This document shows, piece after piece, positions 25,313-34,455 of a DNA stretch of 64,000 bases. The stretch's first letter is position 1; the number at the start of each line of letters is the position of its first letter. The stretch lies in contig JAHHHJ010000014.1 in NCBI GenBank assembly GCA_019359445.1, positions 62,001-126,000 of the forward strand, written 5' to 3'. Source of the DNA: Kastovskya adunca ATA6-11-RM4. GTDB taxonomy: Bacteria; Cyanobacteriota; Cyanobacteriia; Cyanobacteriales; Coleofasciculaceae. The notes beneath the pieces were generated by a model, which was not told the origin of the DNA, did not search any database, and saw nothing but the letters and a program-made list of their open reading frames with translations. Both the position numbers and the translations under genes were made by a program.

Positions 25313-26743
25313 TTATACGGTATCCATTGCCTCGAACTCGAACTTGATTTCCTTCCACAGTTCGCAAGCAACAGCCAACTCAGGACTCCACTTACAAGCT
25401 TCGCGGATTACGTCGCCGCCTTCGCGCATCAAGTTGCGACCTTCGTTACGAGCTTGGACACAAGCCTCAAGAGCGACACGGTTGGCAGTTGCACCAGGTG
25501 CATTACCCCAAGGGTGGCCCAGGGTTCCACCACCGAACTGCAAGCAGGAGTCATCACCGAAGATTTCTACCAGAGCAGGCATGTGCCAAATGTGGATACC
25601 ACCGGAAGCCACAGGCATGACACCAGGCATGGATGCCCAGTCTTGGGTGAAGTAAATACCACGGGCGCGGTCTTGTTCGATGTGATCTTCGCGCATCAAA
25701 TCGACGAAGCCCATGGTGATGCCTTTTTCACCTTCGAGCTTACCAACGACGGTACCGGAGTGAAGGTGGTCACCACCAGACATCCGCAAGCACTTGGCTA
25801 GGACGCGGAAGTGGATACCGTGGTTCTTTTGACGGTCGATTACGGCGTGCATCGCGCGGTGGATGTGCAGCAACAGACCGTTACGGCGGCACCACTTCGC
25901 CAATGTGGTGTTAGCGGTGAAACCACCTGTCAGGTAGTCGTGCATGATGATCGGGGTGCCGATTTCTTTGGCGAACTCAGCCCGCTCCATCATTTCTTCG
26001 CAGGTGGGGGCGGTGACGTTGAGGTAGTGACCTTTGATTTCACCAGTCTCAGCCTGGGATTTTTCGATGGCTTCTTGAACGAATAAGAAGCGATCGCGCC
26101 AGCGCATGAAGGGCTGGGAGTTGATGTTTTCGTCGTCTTTGGTGAAGTCTAGACCGCCGCGCAGACACTCGTAAACGGCACGACCGTAGTTCTTAGCAGA
26201 CAGACCGAGTTTGGGCTTAATCGTACAACCCAAGAGAGGACGACCGTACTTGTTTAGTTTGTCGCGCTCAACGGTAATTCCGTGGGGAGGCCCTTGGAAT
26301 GTCTTCATGTAGGCAATCGGAATCCGTAGGTCTTCTAAGCGCAGGGCACGCAAAGCTTTGAAACCAAACACGTTGCCCACGAGGGAGGTGAGCAAGTTGG
26401 TAACAGATCCTTCTTCAAACAGATCCAATGGGTAGGCAACAAAGCAGATGAACTGGTTGTCTTCACCAGGAACTGGCTCGATATCGTAGCAACGACCTTT
26501 GTAACGGTCGAGGTCGGTGAGGAGGTCTGTCCACACGGTTGTCCAGGTACCTGTGGAAGATTCTGCTGCTACCGCCGCGCCTGCTTCTTCGGGGGGAACG
26601 CCAGGCTGAGGGGTGACGCGGAATGCCGCCAGAATATCTGTATCTTTTGGAGTGTAGTCGGGGGTGTAATAAGTTAACTTATAATCTTTTACCCCGGCTT
26701 CATACCCAGCCTTTGACTGAGTTTTTGTTTGAGAGTAGCTCAT
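25313..26743 (-). CDS. rbcL: Ribulose bisphosphate carboxylase large subunit (form IB)
   Basis: 476 residues, normal for form IB. Recognisable pieces are [20 protein letters not shown], the catalytic loop [17 protein letters not shown], carbamylated Lys in [27 protein letters not shown], loop 6 [12 protein letters not shown] and the C-terminal region [14 protein letters not shown]. It catalyses CO2 fixation on ribulose 1,5-bisphosphate inside carboxysomes. The ribosome-binding site is AAGGAAGGAAG. It leads the rbcL-rbcX-rbcS transcript; a 592-bp region upstream is shared with divergent ureD. Confidence 0.99.
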   Translation of the reverse strand: MSYSQTKTQSKAGYEAGVKDYKLTYYTPDYTPKDTDILAAFRVTPQPGVPPEEAGAAVAAESSTGTWTTVWTDLLTDLDRYKGRCYDIEPVPGEDNQFICFVAYPLDLFEEGSVTNLLTSLVGNVFGFKALRALRLEDLRIPIAYMKTFQGPPHGITVERDKLNKYGRPLLGCTIKPKLGLSAKNYGRAVYECLRGGLDFTKDDENINSQPFMRWRDRFLFVQEAIEKSQAETGEIKGHYLNVTAPTCEEMMERAEFAKEIGTPIIMHDYLTGGFTANTTLAKWCRRNGLLLHIHRAMHAVIDRQKNHGIHFRVLAKCLRMSGGDHLHSGTVVGKLEGEKGITMGFVDLMREDHIEQDRARGIYFTQDWASMPGVMPVASGGIHIWHMPALVEIFGDDSCLQFGGGTLGHPWGNAPGATANRVALEACVQARNEGRNLMREGGDVIREACKWSPELAVACELWKEIKFEFEAMDTV

Positions 26744-27335
26744 GTCTTCCTTCCTTGGGAACTGCTGAATGTTACTGCTGGTTTAGCAGACTGAAATTGT
26801 TGCGAGTATTAGTGCAAATTTTAACTTGCTTTATAAAGTCAAAATTCTTTACACAATAGGAGTAATAGCCTTTAACGGTATAACAATACGCGCAACGATT
26901 CCATGGTGTAGCTGAGAAATGAAATTACCCAACCACTGCTAATTGTACAAACTCAACTTGTGGAAGTTTCGTTGAACAGGGAAGCGGTAGAGGCAACACA
27001 TAATTTCTTAAGTGTTTTGAATATACCAAGAATACTGATATTGAAACTTCAAATCTCTTTTATTAATGTATAAGTTTTTTTTATTAATATAACAAATGTA
27101 TTTTTTTGTGAAGTTTCATTGCCGTAAAAGTATAAGTGTTTGTTGATATGTATTGGCTTGTTGGTAAATTATTGACAACCAGCAAACAATATGATTATTT
27201 TTGGCGATCGCTCTTTAGATTCGGCTCAACCAAGTAGAACATAGCGGTACTAGCATCTCGGGGGAAGCCCCTGACTGTGGCGGATCACGATTAGGTAATT
27301 CCTACTAAAAATTAAATTAATTAATCTCCAATTCT
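26744..27335. promoter_or_regulatory. Divergent regulatory region rbcL / ureD
   Basis: 592 bp between divergent starts. The rbcL side has an A/T-rich leader with a TTGTGT...TATAAA pair on the minus strand (about 26835-26861, spacing 15) as a weak promoter candidate. The middle (27040-27120) is very AT-rich with long T runs and could bend DNA. No full NtcA site (GTAN8TAC) was found in front of ureD. The long leader fits the light- and carbon-controlled rbcL of other cyanobacteria, but the sites themselves are not proven. Confidence 0.45.
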
Positions 27336-28202
27336 GTGAAGCAAAATACTCAAACTGTGATACCAAAACAAACACATCAAGGATGGCAGGGCAGTCTTGA
27401 TTTAGTCTATGCCCGTCACCACAACAAAACCCAGGTGATTCACTCTCAGATGCAAGCCCCGCTGAAGGTGCAGCGTCCGTTTTACCCAGAGAAGGAAGCT
27501 GTTTGTCATAGTGTGGTGTTGCATACAGCGGGGGGAATTGTCGGGGGAGATAGGCTTTCCCAAAACATCCATCTGAAACCGAACGCCCAAGCTTTAATTA
27601 CAACGGCGGCGGCGGGAAAGGTATATCGCACTCAGGGACTAGAGGCGAGACAAAATATCCAGATTCAAGTAGAGGCGGGGGCTTGTTTGGAGTGGTTGCC
27701 GCAAGAAACTATTGTGTTTAATGGTGCCGTTTATCGGCAGGAATTGCGGGTAGAATTAGCGCCAGGAGCGAGTTGGTTGGGTTGGGAAATTACGCGGTTT
27801 GGGCGAAGTGCGAGGGGGGAGAAGTTCTTGCAGGGGGAATGGCGATCGCATACCGAAATTTGGCAGCAAGCACGCCCGTTGTGGATCGATAGACAATGGT
27901 TACCCGGTGGAGAAGAAAGCGTCTATAGTCCCCACGCTTTAGCTGGACAACCCATTGTTGGTACTCTCGCCTGGGTAGGACAACCCGTGTCACTAGAACT
28001 GATCGAGAAAGCCAGACAGTTGTGGAGTGACAAAGAACGCCAAGGAAGATCAGGCGTTACGCCCTTAATGTCAGGATTATTGTGCCGCTATCGCGGTTCA
28101 TCAACCGCAGAGGTGCGAAACTGGTTTACAGATGTTTGGCAGTTACTACGCTTTTCCTGTCTAGGGCGTTCTGTCGTCAAGCCGCGAGTCTGGCAAATCT
28201 AA
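27336..28202 (+). CDS. ureD: Urease accessory protein UreD
   Basis: 288 residues, GTG start. The UreD fold is recognised from [51 protein letters not shown] and [13 protein letters not shown]. UreD (UreH) binds apo-urease with UreF and UreG during nickel insertion. It leads a ureD-ureA-(cupin, opposite strand)-ureB set, 16 bp before ureA. ureE, ureF and ureG are not in this window. Confidence 0.95.
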   Translation: MKQNTQTVIPKQTHQGWQGSLDLVYARHHNKTQVIHSQMQAPLKVQRPFYPEKEAVCHSVVLHTAGGIVGGDRLSQNIHLKPNAQALITTAAAGKVYRTQGLEARQNIQIQVEAGACLEWLPQETIVFNGAVYRQELRVELAPGASWLGWEITRFGRSARGEKFLQGEWRSHTEIWQQARPLWIDRQWLPGGEESVYSPHALAGQPIVGTLAWVGQPVSLELIEKARQLWSDKERQGRSGVTPLMSGLLCRYRGSSTAEVRNWFTDVWQLLRFSCLGRSVVKPRVWQI

Positions 28203-28218
28203 ACTCCTAAATCTCAAC

Positions 28219-28521
28219 ATGCAACTTACCCCGCAAGAAAAAGACAAACTGCTTATTTTTACCGCCGCTTTAGTCGCAGAACGCCGTAAAGACAAGGGAC
28301 TGAAGCTAAATTATCCAGAAGCCGTTGCCTACATTTCTGCTGCCATTTTAGAAGGGGCTAGAGAAGGAAGGACAGTGGCTGAATTGATGAGTTATGGGGC
28401 TACCTTGCTAACTCAAGATGACGTCATGGAAGGTGTGCCAGAAATGGTGCAGGAAGTGCAGGTAGAAGCAACCTTTCCCGATGGGACAAAGTTGGTGACG
28501 GTTCACGATCCGATTCGGTAG
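28219..28521 (+). CDS. ureA: Urease gamma subunit
   Basis: 100 residues, typical for bacterial UreA. It starts [20 protein letters not shown] and includes [20 protein letters not shown] and [20 protein letters not shown]. It forms part of the (alpha-beta-gamma)3 urease that hydrolyses urea to ammonia and carbamate. It follows ureD by 16 bp, so they share a transcript. Downstream on the same strand, ureB is 464 bp away, with a cupin gene on the other strand in between. Confidence 0.97.
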   Translation: MQLTPQEKDKLLIFTAALVAERRKDKGLKLNYPEAVAYISAAILEGAREGRTVAELMSYGATLLTQDDVMEGVPEMVQEVQVEATFPDGTKLVTVHDPIR

Positions 28522-28538
28522 GGAATCAGCACGGCTTC

Positions 28539-28880
28539 CTAACCCTGGACGATATAGCGATCGCCATGACTGGGAGGCTGCGAGGTGACGATGAACTCCA
28601 GATCTTCTTCAGAATCATTTTGCATTTGATGGGGCACTCCTGGCGGCACCTCCACGCCTTCATGGGTACAGAGAATTTGGCGATCGCCAGCAATTTCTAA
28701 CGTGGCTATACCGGAGAGGATAAAGAAAAACTGCCACGCAAAAACATGAAAATGTCTGACTTCTGAGCATCCCGGTGGCATTCGTTCCTGAATAATGCTT
28801 AATTGCGGCTGCTTTACTAAGTGCCAGCCATCGCAGCGATCGCCCCAGAGGTAATGTTCCGCAGTATCCTTGCTAATCAT
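28539..28880 (-). CDS. Cupin domain protein
   Basis: 113 residues with a single beta-barrel cupin. Motif 1 reads VRHFHVFAWQFFFILSG: the two metal His are kept, but the usual Glu is Gln. Motif 2 is complete (EVPPGVPHQMQN). It could therefore bind a metal through three His plus Gln, or act only as a binding protein. It lies on the opposite strand between ureA and ureB, so an urease link is doubtful. The N-terminus SKDTAEHYLWGDRCDGWHLV is often seen in cyanobacterial single cupins. Substrate is unknown. Confidence 0.85.
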   Translation of the reverse strand: MISKDTAEHYLWGDRCDGWHLVKQPQLSIIQERMPPGCSEVRHFHVFAWQFFFILSGIATLEIAGDRQILCTHEGVEVPPGVPHQMQNDSEEDLEFIVTSQPPSHGDRYIVQG

Positions 28881-28985
28881 TGGCAGTATTTACTCAGTCC
28901 CTCATCGGGGATAACCCATGTTTTGAGGGGTTAGTATAGCAGCGCCATTTAATTAAATAGATACCCAAAGTCTTTAGAGGTCAAG

Positions 28986-29297
28986 ATGATTCCAGGGGAA
29001 ATGATTGTTCAAGACGGCGAAATCGAGCTGAATGCAGGGCGTCCAACCGTGCAGTTACAGGTCGCAAATACAGGCGATCGCCCCATTCAAGTGGGTTCGC
29101 ATTTCCACTTCTTTGAAGTCAATGAAGCCCTGGATTTTGACCGCGAACAGGCGCATGGGATGCGCCTCGATATCCCTGCGGGTACAGCGGTGCGTTTTGA
29201 ACCTGGAGATGAACGGGAAGTGACGTTAGTGCCGTTTGCAGGTAGCCGTCAGGTTTACGGCTTTAACGCCAAAATCAATGGTTCACTCGATACGTAA
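28986..29297 (+). CDS. ureB: Urease beta subunit
   Basis: 103 residues, standard Ure[75 protein letters not shown]. It completes the small-subunit set of a three-chain urease. GAGGTCAAG precedes the ATG. The catalytic alpha subunit UreC, which usually follows ureB, is not downstream; the next gene is ubiD on the opposite strand. ureC must be elsewhere or be missing. Confidence 0.97.
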   Translation: MIPGEMIVQDGEIELNAGRPTVQLQVANTGDRPIQVGSHFHFFEVNEALDFDREQAHGMRLDIPAGTAVRFEPGDEREVTLVPFAGSRQVYGFNAKINGSLDT

Positions 29298-29410
29298 TCA
29301 GGATCAGCCCCGATCATCAATAAACTTTGACGCTTTTAAGTTTCCTGTTAGGGCGATTAGGGAGATGGGGAAGAATCTCCCGATAAATCTAATCAAGGTG
29401 GTGAAACTTG

Positions 29411-30919
29411 TCAACTCATGTCGTAGCCAAACAAATTGGGGTCAACTTCACCTAGCTGCAAATCTGCTAACCCATACTCTGCCCAGCGTCGCTCTACCAT
29501 CGCCGCCACATCGGGATCGGACTCCAACGGTTCGCCCCATTCATGTTCCGTTTCCGGGGGAATCTTGGTCGTCGCATCAATTCCCATACGTCCGCCTAAG
29601 CCAACCTTTTCGCTGGCGAAGTCCAACGTATCAAAGGGCGTATTCGGCAGAATAAATACGTCCCGCACGGGGTCAACTTTAGAAGAAATTGCCCACACCA
29701 CCTGACGCGGATCGCGGATATTGATGTCTTTATCTACCACAATTACAAACTTGGTGTAAGTAAACTGCGGCAACGCACTCCAAAAGGCGAGGGCAGCACG
29801 ACGGGCTTGTCCGGGATAGGCTTTGTCAATGGAGATAATTGCCGCTTTGTAGCTGAGGGCTTCCATGGGCAGGAAGAAGTCTACAATTTCTGGGACTTGT
29901 TGCCGCAGGATGGGGGTATAGATGCGGTTAAGGGCGATCGCCATCATCGCTTCTTCTTTCGGTGGGCGTCCGCTAAAGGTGGTGAGATAAAGCGGATCAT
30001 TGCGATGCGTCATACACCCGAAGCGAATCAAGGGCGAATCTTCCACCCCGCCGTAGTAGCCCATATGATCGCCAAAAGGGCCATCCGGCAGCACTTCCCC
30101 TGGCGTAATCGTCCCTTCCAAAACAAACTCGGAGTCCGCTGGTACTTCCAAATCTACGGTTTTGCACTTCGCCAGCTTTACCCCGGAACCGCCATAAAGT
30201 CCGGCAAATAGCCATTCAGAAAGGTCTAACGGAATTGGCGTCGCCGCTGCCATGATAATCAACGGATCGACACCAAGGGCGATCGCTACCTCTAATTTTT
30301 TGCCATTTTCCGCCGCCTTCCTTAAATGCCTTGCCCCACCCCGCACCGATAACCAATGCACCGTCATCGTATTTTTTGATTGCAGTTGCAGCCGATACAC
30401 CCCAACATTCGGCGTCCCCGTCTCGCAATCTTTTGTAATCACCAACCCCAACGTGATAATCTTCCCCGCATCCCCCACATAGGGACGAATCAACGGCAGC
30501 TTGTTGAAATCCAACTCATCCCCTTCCAGCACTACCTGCTGACAAGCGGGGAAAAAGTCGCGCCCTGGCTTAGCTTTCACCACATCAAACAAAATTTTGC
30601 CAAACTCCACCGCCTGAGAAATCTTCTTCGGTGGCTTCGGCTGTTGCAGCATCCCCAGCTTTTTCCCCAGTTCTTCCAACTCCTGCGGGTGCTGCATATT
30701 CATTGCCCAGCAAACCCGTTCCTCAGTTCCCAGCAGATTCACCGCCACCGGAAAGGATGCTCCTTTGACATTTTCAAATAGTAGCGCCGGCCCCCCCGCT
30801 TGCAGCATCCGGTTAGCAATTTCCGCAATTTCTAAATCTGGGTCAACCAGGGCGTTAATTCTCCGTAATTGCCCTCGTTCTTCCAGTAGCTTAATGAATC
30901 CCCGCAAGTCTCTTGACAT
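29411..30919 (-). CDS. ubiD: UbiD-family prenylated-FMN decarboxylase
   Basis: 502 residues. It starts MSRDLRGFIKLLEERGQL and shows GPALLFENVKGASFPVAVNL, FGDHMGYYGGVEDSP, RPPKEEAMMAIALNRIYTPI, GQARRAALAFWSALPQFTYT and GRMGIDATTKIPPETEHEWG, all UbiD hallmarks including the E-R-E network of the active site. In cyanobacteria a UbiD-like enzyme removes the carboxyl of the 4-hydroxybenzoate-derived ring during plastoquinone synthesis (inferred from family). The prFMN synthase UbiX is not in the window. The gene is monocistronic. Confidence 0.93.
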   Translation of the reverse strand: MSRDLRGFIKLLEERGQLRRINALVDPDLEIAEIANRMLQAGGPALLFENVKGASFPVAVNLLGTEERVCWAMNMQHPQELEELGKKLGMLQQPKPPKKISQAVEFGKILFDVVKAKPGRDFFPACQQVVLEGDELDFNKLPLIRPYVGDAGKIITLGLVITKDCETGTPNVGVYRLQLQSKNTMTVHWLSVRGGARHLRKAAENGKKLEVAIALGVDPLIIMAAATPIPLDLSEWLFAGLYGGSGVKLAKCKTVDLEVPADSEFVLEGTITPGEVLPDGPFGDHMGYYGGVEDSPLIRFGCMTHRNDPLYLTTFSGRPPKEEAMMAIALNRIYTPILRQQVPEIVDFFLPMEALSYKAAIISIDKAYPGQARRAALAFWSALPQFTYTKFVIVVDKDINIRDPRQVVWAISSKVDPVRDVFILPNTPFDTLDFASEKVGLGGRMGIDATTKIPPETEHEWGEPLESDPDVAAMVERRWAEYGLADLQLGEVDPNLFGYDMS

Positions 30920-31010
30920 GATTAAGAAGTATGAACTGCCATCCTTTCTTTTATTATGGGGGGAATTTTAGACCGTAGGAGCACCTCTTCGTCCCTCAGC
31001 CCCTGTCACT

Positions 31011-32387
31011 ATGCCAAACAATGCCAGTATGACACTAGAGAATCATCCTGCCCTGATCGATAAAATTAGTCTCTGCATTCATCAAGCGATTTTGAACGTT
31101 CAGCAGCAGCATCCAGAATTTCTTAAAGAAAAATATAAAACTGTTGCTTGGAACAATAGCAAACAGAAATCTTCGTTGCTGGAAAAGCTTAAACAAGAAT
31201 TTAGTAAAACCAAAGACCGGGAATCAATAAATTTAAACTTGCAGAGAATTCTTCAACTTCTGTTTGTGCCTGAATATTTTGATTCTTCGTATTTTACCGA
31301 TATAAGAAAGCAGCTTACTTCCATACTGACCGCATCCTTAGCAGCAAATACTCCTGAAGATTCAACTTCCCTATCGGCAGGAATTGCTATCCTACTGCTC
31401 GACGCGGAAAACTTACAACTCGATACTAAAACAGAAAAGTTTCTTGCTAGTCTCTGTACCTATCCCATCCAAATTAAGATTGCCTTTGCCAACTGGCGTA
31501 GTATGGGCAAGCAAGATGTTGACTATCACGGACGCGGCTACGAACTCATTCACGTTCCGGCGGGTAAAGATAGCGCCGATGTGAAAATGGCAACAGTCGG
31601 TTCGTCAATTTTTGTTCATTACCCCAATGCCAAAGAGGTTTTAGTCTGCTCCTCCGATGGCGTCTTGACCCATCTTTGTAACACGCTTCAAACTCACGGA
31701 TTAACAGTGTATTTAGTCCGTAAACAAGGCGACAACATAACTGTTTTAAACAACAAGACTAGTGAAACTCAGACTCATTCGCTGAAAGCGTTACCGGAAG
31801 TTCCACCGCTAGAGCAGGCGATCGCGCAGTTAAAAGAGATAATCAAAGCTGAACAAGCACTTACAAATAATCACTGGATAAAGCTATCTAAAATATCCAG
31901 CTTATATCACGAGAAATATAAACTAACCATCAGCCAAGTTGTATCCGTTCACCTACCTGGCAAAAGAGCCAGAGATGTTTTTATTGAAAATCCGCAGGAC
32001 TTTGTTGTTCATCAAGTTTCAGATAAAACAGAAATTTATATTAGCTTGTTTAAGCTATCTGTTTCTGATATCATAAGTTCTAATTTAAGTCAACAAGCAA
32101 ATCCTCAAACTTCTCCAAACAATGCAACCAAAGTTAAGTCAAAAGTAGAATTGGAACAAGCAATAAGAAAAATTATTAATGTTTCGACTGCTCAATCTCC
32201 AGGAAGCTATATCCCTCTGAATACCTTAGGAATTAAATTTAGGCAGCAATACGGTCAGTCTGCCACCACAATTATTAAACAGCTAAAGCTAAGTACCAGT
32301 TTTATAAAATTTCTACAGTCTTGCAATGTGTTTGAGTTAAAGAAAATTGATGAAGATTGGAATATAGCGATCAAAGATACGAAATAA
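31011..32387 (+). CDS. NYN-domain (PIN-like) RNase candidate with two LOTUS/OST-HTH-like domains
   Basis: 458 residues. An N-terminal helical region (1-120) leads to a NYN/PIN-like nuclease domain (about 124-238). Acidic sites are D131 (LLLDAEN), D187/D190 (AGKDSADVKMATVG) and D216 (VLVCSSDG), as in LabA/NYN RNases. Two winged-helix-like segments follow (about 265-345, WIKLSKISSLYHEKYK; and about 376-455, YIPLNTLGIKFRQQYG). They resemble OST-HTH/LOTUS domains, which bind RNA. Their similarity is inferred from pattern. The 3' half is more AT-rich than its neighbours. The protein probably cuts or tethers RNA; the target is unknown. Soluble. Confidence 0.72.
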   Translation: MPNNASMTLENHPALIDKISLCIHQAILNVQQQHPEFLKEKYKTVAWNNSKQKSSLLEKLKQEFSKTKDRESINLNLQRILQLLFVPEYFDSSYFTDIRKQLTSILTASLAANTPEDSTSLSAGIAILLLDAENLQLDTKTEKFLASLCTYPIQIKIAFANWRSMGKQDVDYHGRGYELIHVPAGKDSADVKMATVGSSIFVHYPNAKEVLVCSSDGVLTHLCNTLQTHGLTVYLVRKQGDNITVLNNKTSETQTHSLKALPEVPPLEQAIAQLKEIIKAEQALTNNHWIKLSKISSLYHEKYKLTISQVVSVHLPGKRARDVFIENPQDFVVHQVSDKTEIYISLFKLSVSDIISSNLSQQANPQTSPNNATKVKSKVELEQAIRKIINVSTAQSPGSYIPLNTLGIKFRQQYGQSATTIIKQLKLSTSFIKFLQSCNVFELKKIDEDWNIAIKDTK

Positions 32388-32515
32388 AACTAATTTATCA
32401 GCAAATATTTGGTATGAATCGACTATTGCCCAAGCCAACCCTTGAAACCAATTACAGCAGCGATAGTCAAAGAAAGTTGCACTCCCGATGTGTCTGCCTT
32501 TAAGCTCTAACTTCT

Positions 32516-32926
32516 ATGCGCTTCAAATCTCAACAACGGCGATCGCAAATGCCAGAAGTCAATCTCGTGCCGATGATTGACGTCATGATGAGCGTAATTG
32601 CCTTTTTCGTGATTCTCTCGATGACCTTAACGATACAGCAGCAGTCGGTTGACATATCGCTGCCGAGTACCGAGGAAGGAGGTAAGCAACAGGTAACGCC
32701 AGACCCTCTGATTGTTAGCATCGATCGCCAAGGGCAGGTGTTTATCGGCAATCAATCCCTTCAGGCATCGGAGTTGAAGCAACCGGTACAAGCCTATTTA
32801 CAAGGCAATCCTAAGGGAACGGTTGTCTTAAAAGCGGATAAAAAATTGCCCTATGAAGACGTTGTGCGACTTTTAGGAACCCTACAGGATATCGGCGGCG
32901 ATCGCGTTTCTCTAGCCATCAACTAA
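32516..32926 (+). CDS. exbD: ExbD/TolR biopolymer transport protein
   Basis: 136 residues with one N-terminal TM helix (about 18-42) carrying the channel Asp in VPMIDVMMSVIAFFVIL. The periplasmic domain has ISLPSTEEGG and DPLIVSIDRQGQVFIGN, then VLKADKKLPYEDVVRLLGTL. It should act with an ExbB in proton-driven TonB-type energisation, but no exbB is adjacent. A TonB-like gene lies 11 kb away at 43408. Confidence 0.9.
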   Translation: MRFKSQQRRSQMPEVNLVPMIDVMMSVIAFFVILSMTLTIQQQSVDISLPSTEEGGKQQVTPDPLIVSIDRQGQVFIGNQSLQASELKQPVQAYLQGNPKGTVVLKADKKLPYEDVVRLLGTLQDIGGDRVSLAIN

Positions 32927-33255
32927 AAAGGGTCAAAACGCACCTAGTAAGGGAATGACAATGTGGCTTGCCCCTAGGAGAGAATCAACGTTCTCACGTC
33001 TTGTGCGTAAGTCCTGATGGCGCTGAGGAGGTGAAGGGGGATTTGCAGAATAAAGTTATGGTTATCGGTGTAACTAGGGGCATTAGCTTCGCTGGCGTTC
33101 CCTAGTGAGCCGCAGGCGTTACCCAGGAAAATCAACATTGAATCGGAAAGTCACTAAACTTTTATGATATGGAACGATCTTCCTTGAGAATGACCTTTAG
33201 CGTTTGAAAAAGCGGCAAAATGACACCGCAGGTAAGCTCACAGGGGTGATAGTCC
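32927..33255. other. Intergenic region, 329 bp, with repeat-like DNA
   Basis: It contains CTAGGGGCATTAGCTTCGCT followed by GGCGTTCCCTAG, an imperfect palindrome of the 'gcttcgctggcgttccc' type that recurs in cyanobacterial intergenic DNA (about 33074-33104). No ORF is seen. The right end holds the promoter for the HPPD gene. Confidence 0.45.
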
Positions 33256-34320
33256 ATGAAAATCGATCGCATTCACTTCTACGTAGAAGACGCCAGAGCC
33301 TCCCAAGACTGGTTTATCAACTGTATGGGTTTTCAAGCTCATGCCTCTGGTGCCAGCTACCATACCCAAACTAGGGTGGTAAAAAGTGGCTCAGTCTACA
33401 TTGTTTTATCGTCTCCTCTGACGGCGGCAAGCCCTGTGGCTCAATTTTTACGTCGGTATCCTCCTGGTGTTGCGGATGTAGCGTTTCTCGTTGCCGATTT
33501 AGACTCTGTTCTAAAAAAGGCAATTACGAAGGGGGCAAAAGTCTTGCAGCCTGTTGAGCAACGACAGTTTGCTGACGGGAGCATGAAGTGGGTGAAAATC
33601 GCGGCTTGGGGTTCTCTGACTCATACCTTGGTTGAGCGTTGCGGCGTGGCTCCCCTGCTCCCCGACATCAATCTAGCCCCAGAGGATAACGCCGAGATTG
33701 CTGATACTTACAACGGTATCGATCATGTGGTGCTGAATGTCGCTGCTGGGGACTTAGAACGGGCGTTGTCTTGGTATGAAGGGACGTTAGGGTTTGAACG
33801 TCAACAATCCTTTGCGATTGAGACGGAGCAGTCGGGGTTACGCTCTCAGGTGCTGGTGCATCCTCGGAGTGGGATGCAGTTTCCCATTAATGAACCCACG
33901 TCAATAAATTCTCAAATTCAAGAGTTTCTCGATTTTAATCATGGCCCAGGAATCCAGCATATTGCGTTGCAGACGCCGCAAATTGTGCAGGCGATCGCGC
34001 GACTGCGGCAAGGTGGTCTATGCTTTCTGCCGATTCCCCAAACCTACTACACGCAATTGCAAGATCGGCATCGGGGGCTGTGTTTATCGCCAGAGGAATT
34101 AGAAGCGATCGCTATCCAAGAAATCTTAGTGGACTGGCAAGAGGATGCCTCAGATTCCCTACTGCTGCAAATCTTTACACAGCCAATTTTTGAGCAACCC
34201 ACCTTTTTCTTTGAATTGATCGAGCGTCGCGCCCAAGCTCAGGGATTTGGAGAAGGTAATTTCCGCGCCCTATTTGAAGCAATTGAACGGGAACAACATA
34301 AGCGGGGAAGTTTGAAGTAG
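33256..34320 (+). CDS. hppD: 4-hydroxyphenylpyruvate dioxygenase
   Basis: 354 residues, two vicinal-oxygen-chelate repeats. The N-terminal one begins IDRIHFYVEDARASQDWF; the C-terminal catalytic one has GIDHVVLNV (first Fe-binding His), GIQHIALQT (second His) and FFFELIER (Glu). The enzyme converts 4-hydroxyphenylpyruvate to homogentisate, the precursor of tocopherol. The residue set LLLQIFTQP before FFELIER is typical of HPPD. Ribosome-binding site GGGGTGATAG is moderate. The next gene, a HAD phosphatase, starts 135 bp downstream. Confidence 0.93.
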   Translation: MKIDRIHFYVEDARASQDWFINCMGFQAHASGASYHTQTRVVKSGSVYIVLSSPLTAASPVAQFLRRYPPGVADVAFLVADLDSVLKKAITKGAKVLQPVEQRQFADGSMKWVKIAAWGSLTHTLVERCGVAPLLPDINLAPEDNAEIADTYNGIDHVVLNVAAGDLERALSWYEGTLGFERQQSFAIETEQSGLRSQVLVHPRSGMQFPINEPTSINSQIQEFLDFNHGPGIQHIALQTPQIVQAIARLRQGGLCFLPIPQTYYTQLQDRHRGLCLSPEELEAIAIQEILVDWQEDASDSLLLQIFTQPIFEQPTFFFELIERRAQAQGFGEGNFRALFEAIEREQHKRGSLK

Positions 34321-34455
34321 TAAATACCAGGGAGTAACAGCAGCGAGGAGAGTCCCTTCCTGAACTGGCAATTATCCCTGCATATAGGCAGGTGAGAATA
34401 AATTCAGTAAAGTGTTAAATAAACTTAATACTCGCAACCATTTTCGCCCTAAATA

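Noticed and set aside
25265-26086. Antisense ORFs of 178 and 91 codons within rbcL
   Set aside because: Composition follows rbcL codon third positions in reverse; rbcL is certain.
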